From contig NC_088312.1 of NCBI RefSeq assembly GCF_910592395.1, forward strand, positions 186,001 through 250,000: a stretch of 64,000 nt of DNA, in the 5' to 3' direction. The position numbers and the translations under genes were made by a program. The DNA comes from Lineus longissimus. Its lineage: Eukaryota; Nemertea; Pilidiophora; Heteronemertea; Lineidae. Shown piece by piece: positions 24,301 to 36,300 of the stretch. The number at the start of each line of letters is the position of its first letter. Position 1 is the stretch's first letter. The notes beneath the pieces were generated by a model. The model did no database searches. It was not told the origin of the DNA and saw only the letters and a list, made by a program, of their open reading frames with translations.

Positions 24301-27300
24301 AGTAACTGGTATTGTCACCTTACTCTATTGACTCGTGCTTCCAATAGCATGGAAAGTAACTGGAATTGTCACCTTACTCTATTGACTCGTGCTTCCAATA
24401 GCATGGAAAGTAACTGGTATTGTCACCTTACTCTATTGACTCGTGCTTCCAACAGCATGGAAAGTAACTGGAATTGTCACCTTACTCTATTGACTCGTGC
24501 TTCCAACAGCATGGAAAGTAACTGGAATTGTCACCTTACTCTATTGACTCGTGCTTCCAACAGCATGGAAAGTAACTGGAATTGTCACCTTACTCTATTG
24601 ACTCGTGCTTCCAACAGCATGGAAAGTAACTGGAATTGTCACCTTACTCTATTGACTCGTGCTTCCAATAGCATGGAAAGTAACTGGAATTGTCACCTTA
24701 CTCTATTGACTCGTGCTTCCAATAGCATGGAAAGTAACTGGTATTGTCACCTTACTCTATTGACTCGTGCTTCCAACAGCATGGAAAGTAACTGGAATTG
24801 TCACCTTACTCTATTGACTCGTGCTTCCAATAGCATGGAAAGTAACTGGTATTGTCACCTTACTCTATTGACTCGTGCTTCCAACAGCATGGAAAGTAAC
24901 TGGAATTGTCACCTTACTCTATTGACTCGTGCTTCCAATAGCATGGAAAGTAACTGGAATTGTCACCTTACTCTATTGACTCGTGCTTCCAATAGCATGG
25001 AAAGTAACTGGTATTGTCACCTTACTCTATTGACTCGTGCTTCCAATAGCATGGAAAGTAACTGGTATTGTCACCTTACTCTATTGACTCGTGCTTCCAA
25101 TAGCATGGAAAGTAACTGGAATTGTCACCTTACTCTATTGACTCGTGCTTCCAATAGCATGGAAAGTAACTGGAATTGTCACCTTACTCTATTGACTCGT
25201 GCTTCCAACAGCATGGAAAGTAACTGGTATTGTCACCTTACTCTATTGACTCGTGCTTCCAATAGCATGGAAAGTAACTGGAATTGTCACCTTACTCTAT
25301 TGACTCGTGCTTCCAATAGCATGGAAAGTAACTGGTATTGTCACCTTACTCTATTGACTCGTGCTTCCAATAGCATGGAAAGTAACTGGTATTGTCACCT
25401 TACTCTATTGACTCGTGCTTCCAACAGCATGGAAAGTAACTGGAATTGTCACCTTACTCTATTGACTCGTGCTTCCAATAGCATGGAAAGTAACTGGTAT
25501 TGTCACCTTACTCTATTGACTCGTGCTTCCAACAGCATGGAAAGTAACTGGAATTGTCACCTTACTCTATTGACTCGTGCTTCCAATAGCATGGAAAGTA
25601 ACTGGAATTGTCACCTTACTCTATTGACTCGTGCTTCCAATAGCATGGAAAGTAACTGGAATTGTCACCTTACTCTATTGACTCGTGCTTCCAATAGCAT
25701 GGAAAGTAACTGGTATTGTCACCTTACTCTATTGACTCGTGCTTCCAACAGCATGGAAAGTAACTGGAATTGTCACCTTACTCTATTGACTCGTGCTTCC
25801 AATAGCATGGAAAGTAACTGGAATTGTCACCTTACTCTATTGACTCGTGCTTCCAATAGCATGGAAAGTAACTGGTATTGTCACCTTACTCTATTGACTT
25901 GAGTGAGATGTTTCACTGAAATCCTGTTAGGAACATCACTGACCTACTCAGGCCTAAAGACTCAATAGGCACTTACAGGACACAGCTTTCTCCAAGTTGT
26001 CAAGATGAATGCCTTACCCAGGGTTTACCTCACCTATCCACATGGCTGGAATCTAGGGTCCTCTGAAAGTGGGCAGGATCTGATTCTGGTGAATAAGATG
26101 ATTTAGTATATTGTGTCATTTTGTTATTGATTACCAGACAGGACACTAACCAGGGTTTTCCCCCCAACTATCTGATTATCAATAGATGAGATAATAGATG
26201 AGATGATAGACAGGCCTATCAATGATGCCATGACCCATTCAGGCGAGAGTTGTAAGTTTTCATCAAGTATATTGGTACTGGTCATTCTTAGAAGATGACC
26301 CACTTCCCTGTCTCTTTGATTGGAAGTAACTAATTAACAATGACAATACCTTACCTCAGATATAAATAAAGATGTGACAGTGTGTCATCAGTCTTAGTCA
26401 GGAGTGGCAGGGTCCCCATTTCATTTTCATTCACCAATCTTGCTTATGTTTCACTGTGACAACTGATGTATTGGATATTTGTTGACCAGTTTTAGACGGC
26501 TGATCCAAAGTGAACTGATAAGTTATGATAAAGACTTGATCTGATTGTACCAGCAATCTGTATAACTGATGGGTTGTGCTGGCTCTCGGGGAGTTTCTGC
26601 TCTCTCACCCAGCCCAAGTTGGAGGCTCAACCTTGTCTATGGATTCCCTTCTGAAAAGGAGACATTTCTGAGGCGCAAGGTAAGAGAACCTGACATATTG
26701 GGGCTAAAACCTTAGAAGACTCTGTTGAAATGTTAGGTTTAGTCCTGAATCATCGTCCTCTTTTACTTTGCCCCTCCCTGTATTCAGGACACCTCCTTTT
26801 GAGGACATCACTCATCCATCCAGTTTGTGTCCGTTATTACGGGGTTTCAGGGCTCCCGAATGATGAGTGGGAGCATGTGATGCAGACAAAGCCTTCCTCC
26901 TCTTAACCATCTGTTCCCAGACACGTTCCAGGCCTATGTTAGGTTCATTCACGTCCAGATGGTAATACGGCCTGATAAGTTAATGATTTACTGTTTGTGG
27001 TTTACATTGATGCAATGTTTGATCTGATTAAGTGAACATCTGTCCTGATTGATTTGAACACCCGTGACCGGACTACTGTTTGGAGGCAACCAACAGGTTA
27101 GGAGCCATCAACCTAATGCTAGGTTACTGTGATCTCAAGTCTCTTAGATGGATAAAATGCTTTCGTGACGGAATAATGTTGTTTGGAACCAGTAGATGTT
27201 TGGATGACCAGACGGCTACTGTCCAACTTGTCAGGGTAGGTTTGTTTCATGTCTTTGGTTATTTGTAGTTTCTTACTGCTGTGAGATCAGAAGGTAAATG

Positions 27301-30300
27301 GCTGTGGAGAACCTCAAGCTCCTCCATCCAGTATCTTTTGAAACAAGACGACTCCAGTGTGGTGCTGGTTGACAGGCCTCCTGTCATGTCCATTTGCTTG
27401 AAGGCCGGGTTGTTTGGAAATGGCTTTACTTTCCCCTTCTCGTGTGAGAGAAAGGAAAGCTGTAGATGATAGGCACTCAAATCTTTGCATCAGGCCATGT
27501 TCCCTTTAACTCGCATTAGAAAAGACCAAGTTACATGTAAAACAGGCCTACTCTAAGAAAAGACAGATCTATGAAGGTTACAATCACAAAGAGCTTGGCG
27601 CCTGAACCTGGTATTACAAGGCAAGGACGACGCTTCAATGAAAACCCTGGAGGCCGATGTTTAAAAACCAACACAGATTATCTGGAGCGAGTAGTTTTTG
27701 TGCAGGAAATGACTTGAACCATTAGTGAAGTCTTTGGGCACACTTCACAAGTTCCACTCAAGGGCACAGAAACAATAGTTTAAGCTTAGGGTGGATTGCA
27801 TTTTCCATAGTTTGGCTGACACAGTTTATGTTAATGCTGCCTAATCCATTGTTTGTTTCTTGATGAAAAGGTAAACATGTCCTGGACATTGCCAGTCATT
27901 CAACCATGAGCTAATTCTCTGTTACACAAGTCAAACTACCTCAAAGTCATTTGTTCCAGGCCAAACATGTGTCAAATATTTCCCTTATACCGTGTTATTG
28001 TGTGTGTTTTAGTTACAATACACGGAGGTATGCCAGTTCCCATAACCCTTGCCCTCGCTGCATTCCCCCCAGTTTTCATCCTCAACAGAGAGTCCTACAA
28101 ATATTATATTTACTCTCACAGGCCTCTAACAAGATTGTTTACTCGTGTGATCTGTCCATCCTTCTCATGTTATCACCCATGTCCGCATGCTAAGAAGATT
28201 TGTGGTCAGAACCTCAGTCGGAGTTGACCTGTGATTTCATCATAATCAACTCAATTTGCCTGGAGCCTCCAAGTCTTGTTCGATCCCCATAATTATTATT
28301 TCCCTGTGTTATTTTCCAAGACTATTTTTTGGTTATTGCATGTGAAGGACTCTTGAAATGATCGAGGGAGTGTTTACAAAGATTTGTCCACTCTGGTGAC
28401 ACTTTGACTCTACCTGTGGCCCAGCATGGCCTCCACTTAAAGTCGGTTATCTTCGACATCAACATTCCTCCATTATTGGCCTTGTACTGCTGGTGGTGGA
28501 AGTTGTTGCAACCTTCCCTTTTCTCACCACTTGGTTGTGAGATGACAGCTAATTCACTCACAGACCTGTTTATATCATAGGCGTGGTAATGGTAACCAGC
28601 TATTTCCCTTGCCCGTAGACAAGGTCACAAGGGCCGACACTGATGCTCTGTTCAACTGTACAACTGGCCTGAGAAGTGGACACTTGTACAAAATCTGACC
28701 AGACTGTCCCAACATACACCTTGTAAAAACCACTTGTTATCAGAGATAGACATCTTGGTTGAACATTTCAGGCACCTGACCACAAGGTAATGGAGACTTT
28801 GAGAATACCAATTATCCTCAAGAAAATTATATTTAGCAAATTACTGGTTGTTCTTCCATGCCAGAGAAGACATTGCTATCTGTTTACGAATCAATAACGT
28901 CTGGTGATGTAATACCTTGATGTTATCGGTTACTCTGGTGAATTCATCTCATATGAGAATGCAAGGTCACATGTTTCAAGTCTTGAAGGACAGCAGTTTT
29001 GGTGGGGTGAACCATTCAGGGTTCATGTAGCGGTGGACCTCACGTGTGGTCGAGCTCACGTGTGTGTCTACCACGTGCCCAGTGCATGGAAACTTTGCCA
29101 TCAGGGACGTGTTTGACGAATCTTATAAAGAACGCTCCACCTTCCTTCAAGGCATTTGGAGTTGACTTCTATGACTGAAAAGGCTGATTGGTGATCTGGT
29201 GTTGGGTCTCTTATGATGGGCGTGTTTGCCTGGAGTGATGTGCTGCTTGGTGATCTGGTGTTGGGTCTCTTATGATGGGCTTGTTTGCCTGGAGTGATGT
29301 GCTGAAAGAGTGGACTCTATGCATCCCTTTAAGGTAATAGCACAGTATTGGATTGTACTTCTGTTATCCATTGTAAATCTGATTTACTCACATTGACTGG
29401 GAATCCAAAGACTAAAGTTCCAGAGATTGTACCAAGTGAACCCTGACTTTCCTACCAGGAGTGGAACTGTTTACACCAATTGTTAACATCCCAAACACAG
29501 GAGTGGGGAAAACGTATCAAATGCCAACTTTCTTATTGTGTACGAGTTGAACTTGCTCAACCATGAATTCGATGGAGAGGTCAAACATGACATAAAAGGG
29601 ATTTCAAAGTCGCAAAGAAGTAGCAAATGGGTTTGCTGTGTTCAATCTTGACAAGGTTGGAGTCACTGTAAAGTCAGCTCTGTGGGATGTGGCACTGTCT
29701 TGTTGGAGACTTGGAGAGTTCTCCTTATGTGTGGTGCAGAACAATCCAAGGGCTGGATTGTGACATTTGAAACAGGTTTAGAATTGTGTGAGTCGCAAAG
29801 GAGTGAGGACCTTGTGAACGTGTTAACCTGTGTAGTAGCTTGTTGAGGGGAGATCTGGGAGGTCTGCCACTGGTCAGGCACAGTTGGAGGTGGACAGAAA
29901 CAATAAGGCAGATACAGAATCTCAAGTCTTGGTCACACACATTGTCGTTTCATCATCTTTTTGAGACAACAGAGGCAAGAATACAAATAGGACATACAAT
30001 ATTCCACTGGACATAGCGAAGCTGTAAGCTTTTAGCTGCTGTGTTTGTATTTGGCCCAAGTGACAGCCAAGTCCTCTCAATCTCTGTTAACAAACCGAAA
30101 TAACGAGAAGAACACTTTGGGCTTTTTGAGAGACATTCTAGAAACCCTTAACACTGTATTCAATTTAGCCTTCTATTCTGGGTTAACTTGGCTGGACTTA
30201 GTTTCTCTTGAGAATAACTTCATACAACTTGATGTGTCGTCTTGGACTGATCTTTTAGTGTTTTTTCTCGGTGAAGTTTTGAAAGTTTCTGGGTCAGTTT

Positions 30301-33300
30301 TGGGAGAGAGTCACTTGACCTGAGCGGACCACACTTTGTCATCATCAAGATATCACAGACAGCTTGCGACGGTATCAGTATTAGCTATGAGGGAGTTACG
30401 AATGATGGACCGGGCCCAACTCTGGCTGAGTAGTGCCTATCGAGGGCTGAGTTTCCAGCAGAGAAGTAGCTATGATCTGATCAGTGTGGGATGGGATGAA
30501 TCAAAGGTTTCAAGACGACACACTGTGAGTGATCCAGAGGAGGTGGGTACAAGTTTGAGCTACTGTTATTGGTAACTTTGAAGTTGATGGTTTCTGGTTG
30601 ACAATTCTCAAATGGGCTTAGCCAAATTAGGGTGTACAATAACCAGCCTGACTTGAATTGGTTGGCAATGAGAGCCTGGTCCCATTGTGGACTGTTCATC
30701 ATCAATGTGGTTCATGACCATCAACCAGTCGATCTCCTTGTTTGTGATTGACATGATTCTTGATTCAATTCCCTGATCACGTTTGATCGATATCAGCATG
30801 ATAACTGGCAAAGTGCCGCTGCACTGTCATGAGGCGGTCTGTTATGTTTTCTTGTAGCATATAGTGTGTCAGGCTCCACATCATGATAAACCAGCAATTA
30901 GATTGACACAAAACTCAACTGATCTGATATGATTTGATATTGTGACATTTGGAGTTCTCAGAACCAACAAGCTTGCCATGATTAACCCAATTAGACAAGA
31001 CCAAATCTAAGACCTCCCTTTCAGCTCTAAGTTGCCGTATCAGAGATCTGATTATGCTAGTGTTTCTATGAAAATATTAAGTATTTGATACTGGGTCAGT
31101 AAGGTTGAAAGATGTCATTGTTGGTTAACCTGGTTGCTGAATTTGAGTTTAAGAAAGCTCAGCTGTGCGAGAGTACTATTTGTTATTTGCTGTGGCGAGG
31201 TTAAGTTGACAAAAGCATCTTCAATTTGTTGAAATAATGCTTGTCTTGACGTTATAAATCAGGAAGAAAGAATGTGTGGTTTTCTGCTTCAAGCTCAACT
31301 CAGTTCAAAGAATAAGTCCTAATGTATTCAATGAATGTCCAATATGGTCACTACATGGACCAATGATTATAGTATAACACCTCATTGTTCCAGCAGACTT
31401 CAGAGGTTCACCCTCTGGTTCGTTCTGGTTCATTGCTTGTGGACTGGCTCCTTCCTGTGACTGGTTCCTCATGTCTCTCTTGCCACCACCCCAAGTGCTT
31501 GGCACAACAATACTCATGGTGTTACAGCACCCCCAACACTCATGGAGGGCCTCCTTATCCTTGGAGGGGGTCATCAATGCACATGACCCCCCCCCCCCCC
31601 TCCTGGTCTTCTTCATTGCTCATTTTGCTGGCCATCACATTCAAGTCATTCCCCCAAGGTCAAGATTAGACGTCATATGCCACCTTTTCTTAGAAGTTTC
31701 ATGTGTTGTTCCACTAATTATCTGAGTTAATAAGTGTCTTTGCAAAATCATAATATATGAACATTCATCTTAACAATGAGAAAGAATGTGTATGTTTGTG
31801 CATTGTCCAGTTGAGTGCATGCATGTCATCTTAACCTGAACAAGAAAAGCGTGTGTCAGTGTACTGTTGTAATGAACAGAGATCCTCAGTCTATCAAACA
31901 TGGAATCTAACACCCAAAACAATGACCAATTGACAAATTTGTCTTTGAGGCCAGAGGAACCACAAGGGTTTAATAATAGGTTATGGTGTGTTCCCAGCAG
32001 GTGGGCATTGAGGGTCTCTAATCACTGATTAACCAAATGGCTTAGTTAGAGACGTGAATAATGTAAGGAGGAACCAGAGGAGTGTATAGTGGGAGTTGAT
32101 CCAGCTTGAAGCAGTAATATGGAGATTTGTATATGAAGGCCAATATTAATGCTACGTTTTAGCCACAATTTAAACAGGATCAACGGGTCCAACATTGAGA
32201 TGACGTGAATGGTTGGTTTCCCACTGTGATTAGTTGGAACCTTCGTCAAGAACTCTGTACAGGAACTGAGCCAGTGTAGAGTTGAATAGGAATTGGTCAG
32301 GGTGGGTCATCCACTCTCTCTTTCCACTGATTAGGATAGACCTGTTCTTGTCAATGTTTCCAAAACTATGATGTTGCTCTTCTCTTGATGGATGTACTTT
32401 TGAGGATTGGTGATTATTATAGAAGAGAGATTATTTCTTGTTTGATTCACGATGGTCATGTTGATGATGAATGAGGGGACACCTGTGTCGGGAACCGTCC
32501 GACGACGCTTGGCCCTTGATCTGGTAAGACAAGTTTGAGCAGTCTTTGTCTCTTCATGCAGCTACATAGAACCAGAAGTTGGTTGTTCTGTTGAGTAGGC
32601 CTAGATTGCAGTCTGAGACTTGAGCTTTTTGAAGCAGCCCAGGATATGATCTTACCCTTGTCTGTGGAGGTGTTTTTCCAAGTGAGAATGGCCTAATATT
32701 GAAAATCTAAGGGTGCCATCCCTTCAGTCCGATAGAACTTGCTGCCCCAATGGATAAGAACTTGAGTTGAGCATGACTTGTACAGGATAATGTCATTGCA
32801 GCGTGAGGCTGTCACAAGTTCAGACCACCTCCCTCTCTTGGACCACAAAACAAACACCCAACTGTCAACAAGCTGTCAGTGATTAACCCTTTCTATGGTC
32901 TAACAGTTTGTTCCTCACCAATCCACCAACCACGACAAGAGTTATTAATCTCCCTTGATTAAAATCTGCTAAAATCATTTGTGAATATGAATAGTGTTTG
33001 GATTGCGATATCAATGTATGATTATAGTAGTCAGAGAGCTAAAGGGTTGCTAGGAATTGACTTGGAACCATTTTCAATGAAACTACATCTCTCGTGTTAA
33101 ACTTCCATGAAAACATTGCTTGACACATGGAGAGTGAATTCATCAGATAGACCAAACATGGATCACATTGATTTGTGGTTATGCAAGCAACATCCTTTCT
33201 GTTGATTATCCAGCTGGGTTGTTTGTATATCTAAATGGAGTCAAAAGAAGAATAAATATGATAAATATGTTTTCTTGGATACATATTTCTGTTCAATAAA

Positions 33301-36300
33301 TGATTGTTGATATGACTAGACTTGCTGGCCAAGACATTCCTCTCCACAGTCAAATGTATTACTTGTGTTTGCACTAAGAGTCAAGTGTCAGGGTGTTGTT
33401 CCAGTAATCAACTGTCCCAGTGAATAGGTCTCACTTGACCGATCTCACCCTGGTGTGCCACAAGCCAAGGCGTCCATTTGTATCTCTATGGTAACCAATG
33501 TAAAACAATGGAGCCCAATTAATACTCAACAATTCCTACTGGGAGGTGAACCAGTTGGATAATAGCTGGTGGATTACATTCACATAGATTTTAATGACCA
33601 TGCCCTTTTTGGGTATTTTTATCAAAAATGACGATTTTATCTCAAAAGAAGCCCACTTTAGGATTGCATGTGGACCTGTTATTTTCAAGGAAAAGTCGCA
33701 CAAAGGTATTCTATAAGCTGTGATATATTTCTTCTCTTTGTGAACATTTCAGAGCCTCTCCTCTCCAGTGACCCCTGACAGATGGTGTTGGTGTGTGTGC
33801 ACAGGACCCGGTGCATGACTGTGCTGAGGGTTGGCACATTTCATATCAAAACTTTACTTTTCAGCTCTAGCTCATCATCAATATCATCTTTTACTGAAGA
33901 AGAACTTTTGGTTCCTCAGTTGAAGCGTTGTTGGTAATCATGTTTATCTAACCAGTAACTAATGACATCTCATCTTGCTCACTTCAGGTGCAGCGGATCC
34001 CTGAATATGACAAATACCTGCAGGAGCTGCACGATGAGACGAGCACGACACACCCCGACTATGAGGAGTTGAGCAAGACAGCGCAGAGAGTTAGCAATGT
34101 AAGTGTCCTAGTTAGTGCTGACCTCTATCTTATTTCCTTCTCTATTTTGTCTCCAAAATTACCAGCAGAATTTCTTTTCTCTTCTGCAAGACATCGAGAA
34201 TTGGAAACCAAAAAGTGCAAAGCAATTCAAAAATATTTAGAGTGGGTGAAAACTTGATGATTGGATTGTTGAAATTCCCTTTTCCTGGTTTACCCCTACT
34301 GCTATTGTTTAGCCCTTGATCCACTTGGCCTGACTCATCAGTTCATTCTCACTTATATAGTAATATATGGGTCACGCCTGCCAAGTTGGATCGGAACAGC
34401 CACTATTTACAAACAATACCTGGCCCTTGAGTTTGAGAGGTGAAAGCTGCCTTTGTGTTTCTTTAGAAGTGCAAACCACTGTTCCTTCAATCCTTACGAT
34501 TCACCAATTGTAAATAAACACACACATTCAGGGGCTTGACATAATATTGACACTTCTCACAATGCCAGGGGAAATTGTTAAAAATATCTTAAAATTTCAA
34601 AAAGTACTATTTTCCTGGCCATTAACAAAGGCTTTGACACCTTGGGGTTCCACTGTCAGAAATGACTGTACCCAGAGTTTGAATTGAAGTTTGGCAGTGT
34701 TGATGTGTCTCTTGTGAGGATTGAGCCCGAGGGAGAACCTCATGTCATTTGGTACATGGGCCAGTGCTAGACCCTTTCATGCCTGAACAAGTGACATCCC
34801 AAGACACTCGTTGAGTAAGCCCACCCAGGGGTTTGATGTGCTTTCCTCATATGTCCCTACACAACCTAACACTAGCATGACACTAAATGACAGGTTAGTG
34901 TGCCATTCCAGTCAATGTTTTGCCCACCTATCCCCCAAATAGCTAAAGAAGACCATTGAGTGACGATTGGTGACTCCTGACCAACGAAGTCACAAGTGAT
35001 TAGCTTGATTGCTTGTGTTAGTCTGCATTCTGTGCTCTTTGATGTGGTAAATCCAGTAGACTTGCTGTCCACCTCACACCTACACATCAATGAAGGCCAT
35101 GCAGATTTTGGTCAGAGATGTAGGCCCAGTGAGTAAGTCGACACCCAAAGGATTGAGGTTCTCCCTGTATGTACCTCAATCAATTGGACATCAATCTGAT
35201 CTGAAATGAACAGATTTGAAAATGACAGACTGTGTGTTCACTATCACATATTCGGGAGTCAAATATGATGTCTTCTCTGTTAGGTGAGTTATGGCAGTCT
35301 TCTTCCCGTGGCAGGATAATGAGGTGAACCACTCATATCTCTTCATCATGGTTACTTCACTTTTGGTTTGGTCTACTGACTGGAGCCCACATTTCAGCAT
35401 TCCAGATCTCTACCAATCTCTACCTATGGATTTCCACTCTGTAAAAGTAAATAAGCCATGTTTTTGAATCAGTGACCAATATTCAGGCCCTGTTGCATTG
35501 CCACTTTAAATAGACTGCTGCAGGGCCTCAAACCAATCAGTCTGAAACCAAAGACTATAAGTAAACCCTTTTTGTGCCAATGAGGTTTATGTTACCTAAT
35601 AAGTAATGTTGAATTCTTAAGCTCTATTCAAAAATATTCAATTGAAAAATGTTTCTATTGCCCTGTGTCTCAAATCAGGTGTGACTATAAGAATCATAGC
35701 ATTGTATTGTATTGGATGTATGTAAGAACTTCTTCAAGTTACATTGAAACCAACACAAATTCCACTTCACTCAAATTGACCAAATATCCCCTACATTTAT
35801 GAAAATGCTTGTGTAGGTCGATACCCAGTATGATCCTGTCATCTTAGCCTGGAAATCTTGTATGTTTTATGTATGTGTGGTCAAGTGATTGAATGGGCAT
35901 TAGCCCGCCCACTTGGCCACTGTCCTTGCCTTGCTTCCCCTCTATAACACCTTTTGAGTGACCACTGGTCAACACCTATTTATGCTGATTTTATGCTTAC
36001 TTCAGTTGGATTTCCTCAGTTTTGTTTCGTTAGTTAAGAGTTATTCAGATTTTACTTCTAAAGTTCGGATTTATAGAACGTTAACCGATTTGCTGGAAGG
36101 AATTTATTCCCATCATTTGGATTATAGTATTAACATTATGCCTTTGGATTATTCCTGTCAGTCTGATCATGTTACACATTCATAATCTTCAATGATTTAG
36201 AATGTACGTTGGATCCACAATGCATTTGGACAGTTTTAATTGGATGAATGGTGACTTCCGTGCCAATGGCTGCATCGCGTATTCACCACGTGAGGTAAAC

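Noticed and set aside
23089-25902. A 937-residue repetitive protein encoded by the 54-bp array
   Set aside because: The frame begins at a TTG, has no ATG before the first repeat, no splice-bounded exon context, lies in an intron, and is open only because the unit length is divisible by 3.
30045-30323. 92-residue plus-strand frame
   Set aside because: No ATG with support, no fitting donor phase and no family resemblance.
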